This document shows, piece by piece, positions 35,526-46,850 of a stretch of DNA of 64,000 bases. The notes under the pieces are model-generated. The model saw only the letters and a program-made list of their open reading frames with translations. It did no database searches and had not been told where the DNA came from. How positions within the stretch are numbered: the stretch's first letter is position 1; each line of letters begins with the position of its first letter. The DNA is from Favolaschia claudopus (lineage: Eukaryota > Basidiomycota > Agaricomycetes > Agaricales > Mycenaceae): NCBI GenBank assembly GCA_037176885.1, contig JAWWNJ010000016.1, positions 372,001 through 436,000 on the forward strand. The letters are read 5' to 3'. The position numbers were made by a program, and so were the translations under genes.

Positions 35526-35999
35526 CGCCGGAGACCACGCCGAGACTCAAGCTCTCCAAACTCGGTGTCGATAGATGAGTACTTCAAACGAAAACGCGCA
35601 ACGAGAGAGACAGAAGGGTGGAGAAAAGGAACGTCAGCGCAGACAACGAGAAGGGCTCCTTGATTTTTATCGCTGGTGCAATCCCCTCTGGTAGGTGGAA
35701 GACGGTATATTGATCCCCTCAGGTCCTCCTCCTCCAATGGAGTTGAGACCCTCATGATAAGTGGCTCAATCGATCGTAGTGTGCTTGGGGGATATTCTCG
35801 ACGGAGAGCAATGCTCCAAATGGGCGTGACCGCCAAGTCGGAGCGAAGGAGGAACGAGGTCGAGGAAGAGGGAAAGGAAAAGGTTCATCAAGCCCGGCAA
35901 TTGCCGATGACTGATGATGGGGAATCCTGAACAGTCCTATGTCCAACTTTTCAAGGACTCGCATGAAGGAAAATTGAGCAAGGTTTCCAATTAATGCAC
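35526..35999. other. Spacer between decayed gene and prenyltransferase-monooxygenase gene
   Basis: The stretch holds the former promoter of the pseudogene. Open frames on both strands here show no family features. Confidence 0.45.
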
Positions 36000-36135
36000 A
36001 AGTAGTACACACAATGTAATCCGAAAAAACACTCTACAACAGTATCTACAGTAAGTAATTACATCCGACATGAGTCGAACTACAACACTACTAATACAAC
36101 AACCGAATTACAACAACAGTATTCCAGGTAATAGT
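36000..36135 (-). repeat. TGTTGTA-rich tract just 3' of the fusion gene
   Basis: Read on the minus strand, the DNA after the stop codon at 36185 contains several TGTTGTA or TTGTTGTA units and one TGTAGATA. The spacing is irregular, so it is not a microsatellite. A comparable tract follows the P450 gene at 46740-46850. It may lie in the 3' untranslated region. Confidence 0.55.
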
Positions 36136-36184
36136 CCGCCGAAAAGAATAACAAGATTATACAGATGTACAACAGAGACCCACT

Positions 36185-39100
36185 TCAGAATTCGGGTCCG
36201 ACCAAGGCGCTCTGCATGCGGAATATCTGCAAAGCGAGCAGACGAGAGTAGAAACGACAGTTGAAAAGATCTCCGCCCGCGAACCAGAGGTTTTCATCTT
36301 GAGAATGCATATGAGTACAGAACGAGAACACGAATTATCTCACTTACGACCGGAGGGACGCCATACGCCAATAGCCTCTCCCTCTTCATCTATGCCTCCG
36401 ATCTTGCCAGTCTTATCAAAAACGGCATCATCTAAAAATGGTGCGGGTTTGGAGTCGGGTTCAAACCTAGTAACAGCTTCGTTCGTACAACAGTAAAGAG
36501 TTTTACTGAAAGAAACATACCCGGTAGCGAACACGATGATATCAGCACTCAGCTTCTCGCCGTTCGCGAGAGCGATTCCATTGGGTAGCAGGCCTTTGAC
36601 CTGCTCGGATGGTTGAAGTTTGATCTGAAGATGGATGCAACGGTGAATACCCCAGAGATTTTGGCAAACATGGGACTCACAGTGCCATCTGCAATCAACG
36701 CAGAACATCCTTGATCAATATAATAACCCCCTGCCGTTTGAGTCAGAATCTGAAGAAAAACGCGAAAATATAGGCATACCACGGCGCACAGTCAGTCGCT
36801 CGATGAAATCATTCACTTCCGGAAGTTTGAACCCCGTAGCGCGAAGCTTGTAGTGAAGATCCCTGAACTCGCCGTCAGATGAGTCCACAGAGAACAGTGA
36901 CAGCGCCTTACGCATCCAATAAAGCAAGTTTCTCCATCATAGTGCTTCGCAGAATTTTCGAGATGGGGGTCGGCAGAGCAAGATAGAGTTCATCTGCGAC
37001 ATCGATCGGGGGCCTGTCCTCTCCGGTATACATATCTATGCCGCCGACGTTAGTCCATCGTCTGACCAACGACGAAAGAAGATCTTACCAGGGAACAACT
37101 TCAGTAGAACATCGCGTGAGATGACGGCGGTTGCGGCACGCTGAACCATCGTAATCTCAGCCGCTCCTTGCCGCGATAGCGCCAAACAAATGTCATGCCC
37201 CGAGCAACCAGCGCCAAATACAACAACCCGCTTTCCAATCCACTGGCCAACGTCACGAATCGCAGTAGAATGGAGGGCTTGACCACGGAAAACATCCTGT
37301 CGCCGCCCAAGTCAGATTTCGTCGCGCACGTCAACTAAGAAAACTCACCAATCCGGGTATCTGCGGCATCTTCGGTTTCTGCCCACCCAGAATATCAACA
37401 CCGGTGGCTACGACGAGGTGGCTACTATTCAGCGTAGACGTCGACCCGTCCGCGTGCTGTAGCTGAACCGCCCAGGTTTTGCCTTCGCCGTTATAATCCG
37501 CATGAACGATCTCCGTGCCAGTCCTTACGTCGAGCTTCAAGACTTGAGGATACTGTTCCAAATGGTCGGCCACCAATGTAGCGGCGGGGAACATGGACCA
37601 CTCCTCGGGGAACGGAAAATACGGAAGATGGCCTGTGAAAAGATGGTCAGTTCCATTCGCGGATACAAGCGATAGGTGATTACTGAAGTCTTTCGGTGTG
37701 TTAAATTCGAGAGATTTGTATCGCGCACGCCAAGCATCGCCGACGCGGGCGTTTCGCTCGACCACGCAGACCTTGAGCCCAAGCCGCTGAAGCTGAGCCG
37801 CAGTGGCCAATCCAGCCTGGCCCGCCCCAACGATGACAGTATCGAAACGCGCGCCGGGGCTTTGTATGCTGTACTGAGACGACGGTTGCTTGAGCCCTTC
37901 AAAGACGGTGAGCAACGCCCAGCATCGCCAAGGACCATTATCCCTCGAGAAAAGCGTGAAAACGGCGTTAAAAGTTGCGGTATCGTCCTCGAAATGGGTG
38001 CGGCCCTGAATCATACGTAACGTCTCCGAAACGGCTTTGAAAGTCACCCGTCCCACGATCGAGAAGTTGCGGAAGTTTCGAGAGGCCGACAAGATGTGCT
38101 GAACGACCTTCTCTCGTCCCTCCAGCATTCGGAAAGTAGGCGAGAAAACGAGGAGATCTCGAAGACAACTCTCGGGTGCGAGACAGAGACTGGCGTCCTC
38201 CTTGCCGTTGATGAGCCGCTCCCACTCGTGGACGAAGAGTGTCGCCAGGTTACGCGCGTCGACGGGCGAAGGAGTCAACAGCGATGTGCCTTTGAGAGTT
38301 GCTTAGCCTTCATATAAAGCTTGACAAGCAAACGGCGTACCTAATGAGCCACGCAACCCAATTGTTCTCTCAGGTGCGAATGCTTCCGGATTGTAATACA
38401 GCGAGATCTCGCTCCCTACCGGCTTGACCGTGCAGCACGCATACGTATGGATTCCTGAACGTGCCGAAAGCGCTCGATGAGAGCTATGAGAACCCAATTA
38501 ATTACGCTCCTCCGAGTCGATGTCAAAAAAACCTGGGTACTCACAAGACGGTTTGCACGAAGCGTGAATACGGGTTCGCCTCGGAGAATACAGGAAGATG
38601 GGGTCCAAGGCGATCAATTGCCTTTGCGGCGACCAAGTCGTTGGGGAGGTGTCGTTGAATGGGAAGATAGACTTTGGAAGTCGGGTTCGGCCGATCGCGC
38701 CGAAGTTCGTAATAGACGAGTCCCGACGGGAAGTAACGTAACTTTCCGGCGGGTGGTCCGTCGGCTGTTAAAGCATCCCATAAAAGGCGCGCTTTGACCA
38801 GACCGGCAGCGACATCTTCGCCTTCGAGAGTACCGCCGAGGGTGAGGAAGAACTCGAGATGCGAGTAGGAAAGAATGTGAGTGCGGAAGTAAATTTTGAT
38901 ACGATTCTTCGCGCCAGGCACGCAGTCGCAAGCAACGATTTCTGGTTCGGGTTGGTCACCAGGAAGGAAACGCGCGAGGAACTGGGTAATCTTTGACCAA
39001 GGCTCCTCCAGACCCAGACGAGCGGCAGTGCGAGTCAACATCTCTTCCGGAGTCTGTTTCGTGACGAGAGCGCGAATACGCGGCATGAAGTACACTTTCA

Positions 39101-39608
39101 TCGCAGAGGAGTAGTGAGCACAGTCGAATCCTACCGAAGAAAGTCAGGATCTGCAGCCTTACGACAACTCAACGGACATACCGATGAAAGTTTCCGACAC
39201 CGGACCCATATGGGGCGGGGCCGGCTGTGTATCTCCCAATAATAATTCCTCCGCACAGACATCGAACCAGTCGAGATCGAAATTAGGCTTCATTGTCATA
39301 GCGTTTGAAAGGTTCGTCAAGACTTTCCGCAGAGATTTGACAGACCGATCGCCAGAAAGCGGTAATGCTGAAGCTTCGATGGCGAAACGAACCAGAAGTT
39401 CGCCGGTTTTCGCCAGAACAAGACTGAATTCGAGCGGGGTATGGTCATCGGTCATCCAGCTGGGATATGCGGGGTCGGAAGGACCTAGAAGAGGCAATAT
39501 CTCGGCCTGGAGAAGTAAGGTGTAGGAATGTACTGCGTCCTCCGGATAGTTGGCATGGCGCATAAGGCTGATGATCGGGTTGAGGGACGTCTGCCACCAG
39601 AAAGACAT
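36185..39608 (-). CDS. Aromatic prenyltransferase (DMATS type) fused to flavin-containing monooxygenase
   Basis: Eleven exons (39182-39608, 38545-39130, 38341-38483, 37349-38289, 37089-37296, 36912-37035, 36817-36862, 36681-36749, 36521-36624, 36348-36466, 36185-36297) sum to exactly 2880 nt, 959 residues. Residues 1 to about 385 are a fungal indole/aromatic prenyltransferase: MSFWWQT, TDDHTPLEFS with the catalytic-type Glu60, KVYFMPR, KIYFRT, KVYLPI and SLYYNPEA. Residues about 390-520 look like the SnoaL/NTF2-like leader of fungal flavin monooxygenases. After that come VIVGAGQAGLATA (FAD site, near 540), VVVFGAGCSGHDI (NADPH site, near 728) and FATGF (near 880). The monooxygenase half has no in-frame ATG before its domain, which is why I join the two. 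If the 51-nt joining intron is kept, a stop follows after 13 extra codons. Two separate genes remain possible. Confidence 0.8.
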
Positions 39609-41327
39609 TGCGGAGGATGTAGAGGGGAGGATGTTTTCGAAACAACGTCTGGATGTGATCGCCCTTTATCCGTCTTCGACTCCCACCTCTCAGAAGCGAA
39701 AATGTTTCCTTTTCGATGCGATTCCTTGACTCTCCCCATGTGGAACAATGGCTGATGCGCCGAAAGAAGAAATAGTTCAAGAGAAGTTGGAGAACTTAGA
39801 GCACCACGTTGTATTCTAACGTACCTGGCAGTTGCGGATTCTAGGCATGTGCAATAGCCGAAGTCGAGAGAACAACCGCGGACGCGCTAAGATTGTTAAC
39901 CGTGGAAATACTTTGATGTTAATCGATGGTGGAGACTATCTACCTACCGGGGAATTCGGGATGTGCGTCCGTTCGACATCAGCTCGGTTCCGTTCGACAA
40001 TTCGCCCGACCCATTTCGGCCTAGATTCGTTGAGTATTGAGTTTCACCATTAATTAAGGCTGTGAGCATTTGCAGAACAGAGGCGAGAGATGCTCATGTG
40101 CTACCGGCCTCCCCCACTCCATGCCTCGTGTAGTGATCGCCAGTTCAGTATGTTCGTTATTGGGGCCTTTGTGGGTCCATGAACTGATCAGTGGTTGAGA
40201 AGCTTATCCATGATTGGCTCACAAGTGAGTCCAGATTGCGTTTCGTACACGGCTGCCACCAAGCGGTATGAGGTAGATTATGGCATTCGAACTTTGCAGA
40301 TCTTTCGATGAAGGCGCTGGGCAGGAACGTTGAGGTCCTGGGAACCGGACTTAAGGCCCGAATGTGCCGATGTTCAGCACTGCTACATACAGTTAACGTA
40401 CCTTGCGGATAGACCGGACTTGAAACCCGAGCGTGATGAGGGCAATACTGTATCAACTCCAATTTAAATAACGAATTGAGGAGAGTTGAATTTGCAAAGA
40501 TGTTGCTTTGAGAGCAATTTGGGAGCGTTTTGGGCCTTCGGGGAACGGGGATCTAGGATCTCCAAAAGGAAAAGGTTCTAGTGCGGAAAGATTACCCCCC
40601 AATTCACAGAATCTACGCGAAGCGGGGGCGAGGTGATTCGGCTACACCGGACATAGAATAGTCCAACGCCGCCGGTGGCTCAGAAATGCATAGATTTGTT
40701 TGGGAGCTGCGGTGAATTTGAGAATGGATTATCCGCGGCCGGTTTTTGGTTCCTTTTTGATTCCTTTTAGCTTCCGTTTTCTTCCGCTACATCGCAACTG
40801 AGCGGTCTGATGGACGTCGGGATGCAACAATTGCGGCCGGCGTTAAGAATCAAGCGTGGGAGTCGGAGTTCGAAAGGAAGTGATCTGCGATCAAAAAATC
40901 AACGTGCCGGCACAGACATCAACTCCTCCCGCGATCCTTCAGAACGGCGTCAAGCCTTCGTCAAGTCGAGACTCGAGGACCCTGCGCGACAGAACCTGGG
41001 ATTGGACCCAATGAACCTCTTTACCACCACGAGCTTCATTTTATTTCTTCTATGCCTTCCTCTCATGTACCGTTCAGAAAATTTGGTACGCCACTGACTA
41101 TCACTCGCCAATCCAACGACTAGTCCCTTGATATCACGTTCTGTCGCTAGTTTTCACGGTCTGAGTAAGGGTCCGCGTCTGTCACCCCCCAGTCTTCTCT
41201 CTGATGGACCTCGCCGAACCACACGAATGGCGGGGGTCAGCACGACTACATCCCCATTTTGAATTGTCGTAAGACGTCCGACTGACTCTCTCGTTCCCTC
41301 CTCCATCCAAGGTAACCTGCCTTCTTC
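39609..41327. promoter_or_regulatory. Divergent promoter region of the putative biosynthetic cluster, 1.7 kb
   Basis: The fusion gene leaves to the left and the FAD monooxygenase to the right. Open frames inside (for example 40810-41097) have no motif. A shared bidirectional promoter would allow joint control; I did not identify a specific binding site. Confidence 0.5.
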
Positions 41328-43633
41328 ATGGGTGCTGGGCTGGACTTTGTACGTGCACCAAGTTAGCCGAATTCTTTGTATTCAAACGAATAATTCCACA
41401 AAGATAATTGTTGGGGCCTCTATATCCGGTAGGTCCACGTCCTTTTAACGCGTTTCGACTCGGAAGGCCACGCTTAACGGTAGTCGTCAGGTCTTTCTTC
41501 GGCCATAGCCTTGAAGAGTGCCGGACACAATGTATTGATCCTAGAGAAAGATCCCCAGCTGGGCGGAGTTGGATCGGTGAGCGTCAAAATCATGATTCCA
41601 AGAGCAGAGCTTTTTTTTCGCTGAAACTGCCACGTCAAGGTCCCCAATGGATCCGGCTGTGCTGAGTACGTCGCAATCCTTGGGTGCATTTGCCCCCTAA
41701 CACGCGATTAATCCAGAATCCCACCCAATGGCACGAAAATTTTACTGGATTGGGGTTTGGAGGAGGTCATCAAAGTCAATTCAGCACCTATAGCCGGTTT
41801 CGCAGCTTACAAATGTGAGTGAAATTTTCCGTTCAGAATACACCCATGATGACCGGGTGAGTAGATGGCGCTGGACGAACTCCAAGCCCGGATCTTTTAG
41901 GTTAGATGAATAGTCGACCAAACTTTCTCGAAGCTCAATTTTTCCAGGGACAAACATTTGGGATCCCGAGCTCTTAGATGCGGCTCGGGGAGGATACCTG
42001 CAGTTTTCAGTGAGCACGCACTGTCAGAACTCCACTTAGACGCTAACAATTTTTCAGCACGCAGGGCTTGTTCGCATTCTTTACGACCATGCCCTCAAAC
42101 CTGTTGAGGTCGACGGATATACCCCCCGCGTATCTGTCATCTTTGGAGCGGAGGTTGTCAGTATAGACTGTGATGCCCCCTCGGTGACCTTACGGTCCGG
42201 CGAAATCCATGAAGGAGACGCTATCATTGGTGCGGACGGCGCGAAGGGTTTCGTGCGTCGGCTTCTCCTGGATGAAGAAGAGGAGGATCCGGAGAGTGAC
42301 GTGCCCACGGGAATTGCGGCATATAGGTACGTTGCCTTGAATCATCCTCCCTTGCTCGTCAACTAAATTTGCGCAGTGCCGTTGTCCCTAATAAACTTGT
42401 ATTAAAAAACAACCTTGGAGACATCTTTTGCGGTTATCCAGGAGTGCGTGTTCTCTCTCACCTTGCCGAGCATGCTATCTCAATCCGCTTCATAGTGCAC
42501 TGTATGGTTCGGTGAGAACCGAGGTGAGGGATGATTCCTTGTTCGTACGAGTAAAGCCGACATGATTTTCCCCCCGACAAGCCCTAAGGACGTTTCCGAT
42601 GGTGGGTCTTTCGTGCCATTAGCCTTGCTGTCAATGATATGAACTCGTTATTGTGGTCCAGGGCAAAGATAATGATGTTTCAATATTACTGTATACACCC
42701 GATAGCTTTCAGGATGGAAGCTGGATAGAAGGAGCGGAGAAGAAGCTCACCGATGTTCTCGGTCCTTGTGACAAACAGTGCGTGTTTGAGCCTTGCACGT
42801 ATATGATATGCTCACCTCGATCGCAGTATACAAAAACTGGCGTCGCTGGCTGGGCCAGCGACCTGTGTCCAACTGAAAACGACGTACGAATTAGAGTCAT
42901 GGATTTCGGAGAGTGGGAAGCTTCTGGCCATAGGTGACGCGGCGCGTCCGTTTTCTGTAAGCAAAATACCACCACCACCACTTCCCCGCTCTCTGATAGC
43001 TCTACCACAAGTCCGGGACTGGCCATCCATACGTCGTAGCACTCGAAGATGGTCTATTCATTGGAAAAATATTCTCGCACACCCGAAATTCGTCTCGTGT
43101 TCCCGAGTTCCTAAGAGCCTTCCAAGAGCACAGGCGCGTCTACGCACCTCAAACCTTATCCTCGCCTGGCTAATCAGTTTCGCAGAGACCCACGTTGCTC
43201 GCGACTCCGCCAGATGGAAAAGGAATACATTTTCCAGATGATTCTTCCTGATGGCGATTATCAGGCGGGGCGCGATGCTGCTATGCGAGAGAGACACGCA
43301 GCTGGGCGGAACGTGTTGGACGGAGACTTTCAGCAGATGATGGAGGATTATGAGTTCATGTATGTCGACGCTACTTCTCCTACCCGCTTCAGACTGAGCA
43401 TCGATGACTTTGGAAGGTACGGATACGAAGCTGCGGACGACGCCGACGAATGGTGGATGACCTGGGGACGATACCACGACTCGGGAGAGGCTTCACATGG
43501 TTCGCAAAATGGTCTGTTCAATATGGCATTCTCAAGTTTCACAAGTGAAGTCACCGAAGACTATGGTTCGCCTGAGGCGGAATTAGACGACGACAGGGAG
43601 TTTTTGCGAGGCGAGGAAGATACGTATTCGTAG
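41328..43633 (+). CDS. Class A FAD-dependent monooxygenase (salicylate-hydroxylase-like)
   Basis: Fifteen exons (41328-41348, 41404-41428, 41491-41576, 41640-41665, 41717-41814, 41948-42009, 42058-42326, 42377-42443, 42496-42523, 42582-42601, 42662-42777, 42827-42956, 43000-43133, 43186-43359, 43417-43633) add to 1473 nt, 490 residues. The FAD site is IIVGASISGLSSAIALKSAG, then LEKDPQLGG. IIGADGAKGFVRR is the DG motif, and SGKLLAIGDAARPF is the GD motif that closes the FAD site. MEKEYIFQMILPDGDYQAGR and DDADEWWMTWGRY are family tail blocks. The enzyme should hydroxylate or oxidatively rearrange an aromatic substrate using NAD(P)H and O2. Intron 43134-43185 appears to be GC-AG. The 133-nt intron before 41948 may hide a small exon. 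Its position suggests it works with the neighbouring prenyltransferase and P450. Confidence 0.82.
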
Positions 43634-44466
43634 ATTGCGAGGTGGACCCCACGCTAATTGTTTCGGCGTCTGCACATCGTAGCTAATCCATAGAGGGGGG
43701 GTGAACCCCGTGTTAGAGGGCATTCGGCCAGGAACCTCGGCGATCTCTTGAGACTTGCACGCATCAAAACGAGGCTGGGGAAGACCTTCAGAATCTTGCA
43801 TCATCGGCTGTGACGGCAACCTGACGCGATGCTCCGGCGCTGGACGCTGCTAGCGCCATGATTAATGCATGATTTCAACAGATACCCAACTGCGTCGCAT
43901 CTTCGTCGTTTCAACTTGTTTTGCGGATAAAAGGATTCTCGAAATGGGATTAATTTGACTTTTTTTGGGTTCAAAGAACATGGATTTCAGTGACGCTATC
44001 AGGTCTACCGTTTTCGAGGAACGACATATCCTTTCGAGGTAAGGACACTCTCATACCTTTCCTTCTATCGCCTAGTTGGATGCTCTACTCCGCTCGTCAC
44101 TCCGAAAGTCCGAACGAAAGTACTGTGAAAGCGGCCCGCGGAACTCGGTTATACCTATTTAGGCTGTCAAAGCCTCGAGGCACAGCTAGCCAGCCGCATG
44201 TTGATGATCAAGGCATCTAGTTTATCGCGTAACGATTCACGGTTAGCGTTCAACTGCTCCCAAGCAATGCATGCCCGCCCACAGAAACTGGCGGAGGTCG
44301 GCGACAATCCACCGGCTCCATGTCACCTCGTGTTATACTTATACCTATAATCGATTTTTACCTCTTCAAATCGCCCTCACAGAAGGGCTTCTGTACGACT
44401 TCTTGAGGACCTCACTCCCCATTTCCCCGAAACTCTCAAGACCAGGGTGAACGAGGTGTTTGAGCG
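43634..44466. other. Intergenic between FAD monooxygenase and P450
   Basis: About 830 nt; no gene is recognised. The last part is the P450 promoter. Confidence 0.45.
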
Positions 44467-46694
44467 ATGCTGGAAATCACCATGGGGAGCTCAGCGCTCG
44501 CTCTCGTTCTCGCTGCTGTGTGTCTTGGATGGCTTATCGTCTCTACTTTATTATCTCGAAAGTCAACCAAGACACCTCCTGGTCCGCCCCGCCTCCCGAT
44601 CTTGGGAAATGCGCTGCAGATGCCTCAGACGTATCCGTGGCTAACGTTTTCGAACTGGGCGAAGAGTTATGGTCAGTCCGGAAGCCTTTGTCTTTGTTCC
44701 CCAGCAGTCATCTCATCGTAAACTGAAGGCGATCTGGTATATCTGGAGGCTCTCGGCCAGCCACTGGTCCTTCTGAACACGCCGAAAGCTGCGAAGGACT
44801 TGTTGGAACAGCGCTCCGCACTGTACTCGGATCGCCCACGCCTTGTGTGTACACTTCGAATCGTTTAGATGGCCGGTTCCTGATTGTTCAACTTTTCACC
44901 CAGGAAATGGCACACCTGTGAGGCGCCTGTCCACTTATCCCTCCGCCACAAATGAGAATTCCAATTTATCTGATTTTGAAACAGCTCCGGTTTCGACAAA
45001 GTATTCGTACTCGCTCCTTCTAACGACAACTGGCGCCAACAACGGAAAATTATCAACCAAGACTTGGCGCCACGAATGATTCCACGATATCACGCTTTTC
45101 AAGAAGCAGAGGCTAGGCTCCTGGCTAAGAATATTATTCAAGGTCAAGGAGCGCTGGAGCCTCTCGTTAAATTGTGAGTGCCAGCCCGCAATTTATTTGA
45201 GTGATGAGATATTTACCAAGTTCATGTTTTTCTACTAGACGAATTGGAACGATCATCATCCGTATCACATATGGGCATTATGCCTCGAGCGAGAATGACC
45301 CTTTCATATCATCCAGTCGCACGTCGATGGATATTTTCAGCCGTGCCTCAGAGCCTGGCGTTTGGCTTGTCGATTCGTTGCCGATGTGTAAGATTTCCTT
45401 CGCATTAGTGTGTCTCTTTTTCTGTCTTACTGAACGCGAAATACTTGCAGTGAAAAAACTACCGGCATGGCTGCCCGGTGCCAACTTCCTGAACACAGCG
45501 AAAGGCTGGAGGGAAGTTGTCAGCAACTCGGCCTGGAGCGCGTATCTCTGGTCGAAGCGGTCCTACGTATGCATCTCCGAAATTTTTTGAACCCAGATTC
45601 TAAGTTATTCAGGACAACGGTACCGTACTCCTCCCCAACACCTGCGCAACTACCTTCCAGGAAGCCGAAGGCAAGCTCTCGGCCGACGTCGAGGAACAAC
45701 TCGTCTGGGCCTCCACCACAATGGTCGCTGGCGGAATTCACACGGTACGTATTGTTCAATTGTTCGGTTAACAATTTTTTCCCGCGGTTCAAAGTCAATT
45801 TAAACTCACCGCCACCATTAATTAACAGAGCGTCATCAGCACAATGAATTTCTTCCTCGCCATGATGTTGAACCCGGCCATTCAGGCCAATGCGCAGAAA
45901 GAGATCGATTCGGTCGTTGGGCATGATCGGCTGCCCACTATCGCCGATAGAGAATCGTTGCCGTATGTGAGAAGTATTGTCACGGAGGTGTTCCGGCTGA
46001 ACCCCGCTATTCCGCTGGGTGAGTACTTCGTGCAGTGTCCTATTGTTTTGCTTCGGATTCTATATTATCGAACTGTGGCTTTTATTGATTAATTCATACG
46101 CAGGTATTCCCCACTCTTTGAATCAGGACGACATGTACGAAGGGATGCACATCCCCAAGGGCTCTATTGTCATCCCGAATATCTGGTATTCAGGGTCTCT
46201 CTTCATCTCAGCTCAGAAGCTCACAGTATGCGTCTTTTTCTTCTTTGTTTTTTTCACAAAAGGCACATGCTGCACGACCCCAACGAATTCACGAACCCTA
46301 TGAAATTTGACCCCGACCGATACAGGAATCTCGACTCGGAGATGGAGAAGGTGACGGACCTTGTCTTCGGTTTCGGCAGGAGACTGTGTCCGGGGAAGGC
46401 GTTTGGCGAGGGGAACGTCTTCGCTATCGCTGCCACCCTTCTTGCAACATGCGATATTCTTCCTCCTAGAGACTTGAAAGGAGAGGAATTCTTCCCGGAA
46501 GTCGTTTATTCGTCTGGGAGTCTCAGGTAAGCGCTTTCCCGTTCTACTGCATACTTCATTGACGATAATGACGCGTATGTAACAGTTTCCCATCCCAATT
46601 CGACTGTACCATCAAACCTCGCTCCGAACATGCTTTGGAATTGCTTTCGCATTCTGCTTTCGATGCCCCTCCAGATAGCTCTCTTGTCAACTGA
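44467..46694 (+). CDS. Cytochrome P450 monooxygenase
   Basis: Eleven exons (44467-44671, 44729-44844, 44904-44917, 44985-45173, 45239-45387, 45451-45566, 45613-45744, 45829-46018, 46104-46185, 46263-46526, 46586-46694) total 1566 nt, 521 residues. An N-terminal membrane anchor (ALALVLAAVCLGWLIVSTLL) and the proline hinge TPPGPPRLPILGN place it on the ER. The I-helix is MVAGGIHTS, where His stands at the usual acidic position. EVFR is the ExxR motif of helix K, HDPNEFTNPMKFDPDRY is the PERF region, and FGFGRRLCPGKAF is the haem loop with the ligand Cys. Exon 3 is 14 nt. It resembles the O-demethylase/CYP512-like P450s frequent in Agaricomycete clusters; the substrate is unknown. Confidence 0.9.
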
Positions 46695-46739
46695 TCGCTG
46701 CCGCACTTCAACTTCGAACCTTTGTTCGCGTGTAAAATT

Positions 46740-46850
46740 CCGTTTCTTGTTGTTGTTGTATACTCTACGGTTCTTAATCTTGTTGTACATGGTCCTCGAC
46801 TTTGTTGTACATGGCTGAACATTGTTGTATTTATTGTAATAAATGATATT
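46740..46850 (+). repeat. TTGTTGTA-rich tract just 3' of the P450 gene
   Basis: Several units occur after the stop at 46694: ttgttgttgtatac, ttgttgtacatgg, tttgttgtacatgg and attgttgtattta, then tgtaataa. Two carry the identical extension tgtacatgg. The tract resembles, on the transcript strand, the one after the fusion gene. Confidence 0.6.

Noticed and set aside
38281..38318. Separate start for the monooxygenase from the ATG inside the 51-nt intron
   Set aside because: That ATG (on the minus strand within the intron) is out of frame and meets a TGA after twelve codons; the splice alternative I tried also gave the wrong phase.
42440..42662. Stops suggesting that the FAD monooxygenase is a pseudogene
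   Set aside because: Two small exons (42496-42523, 42582-42601) with good splice sites restore the family sequence and the total frame is divisible by three.
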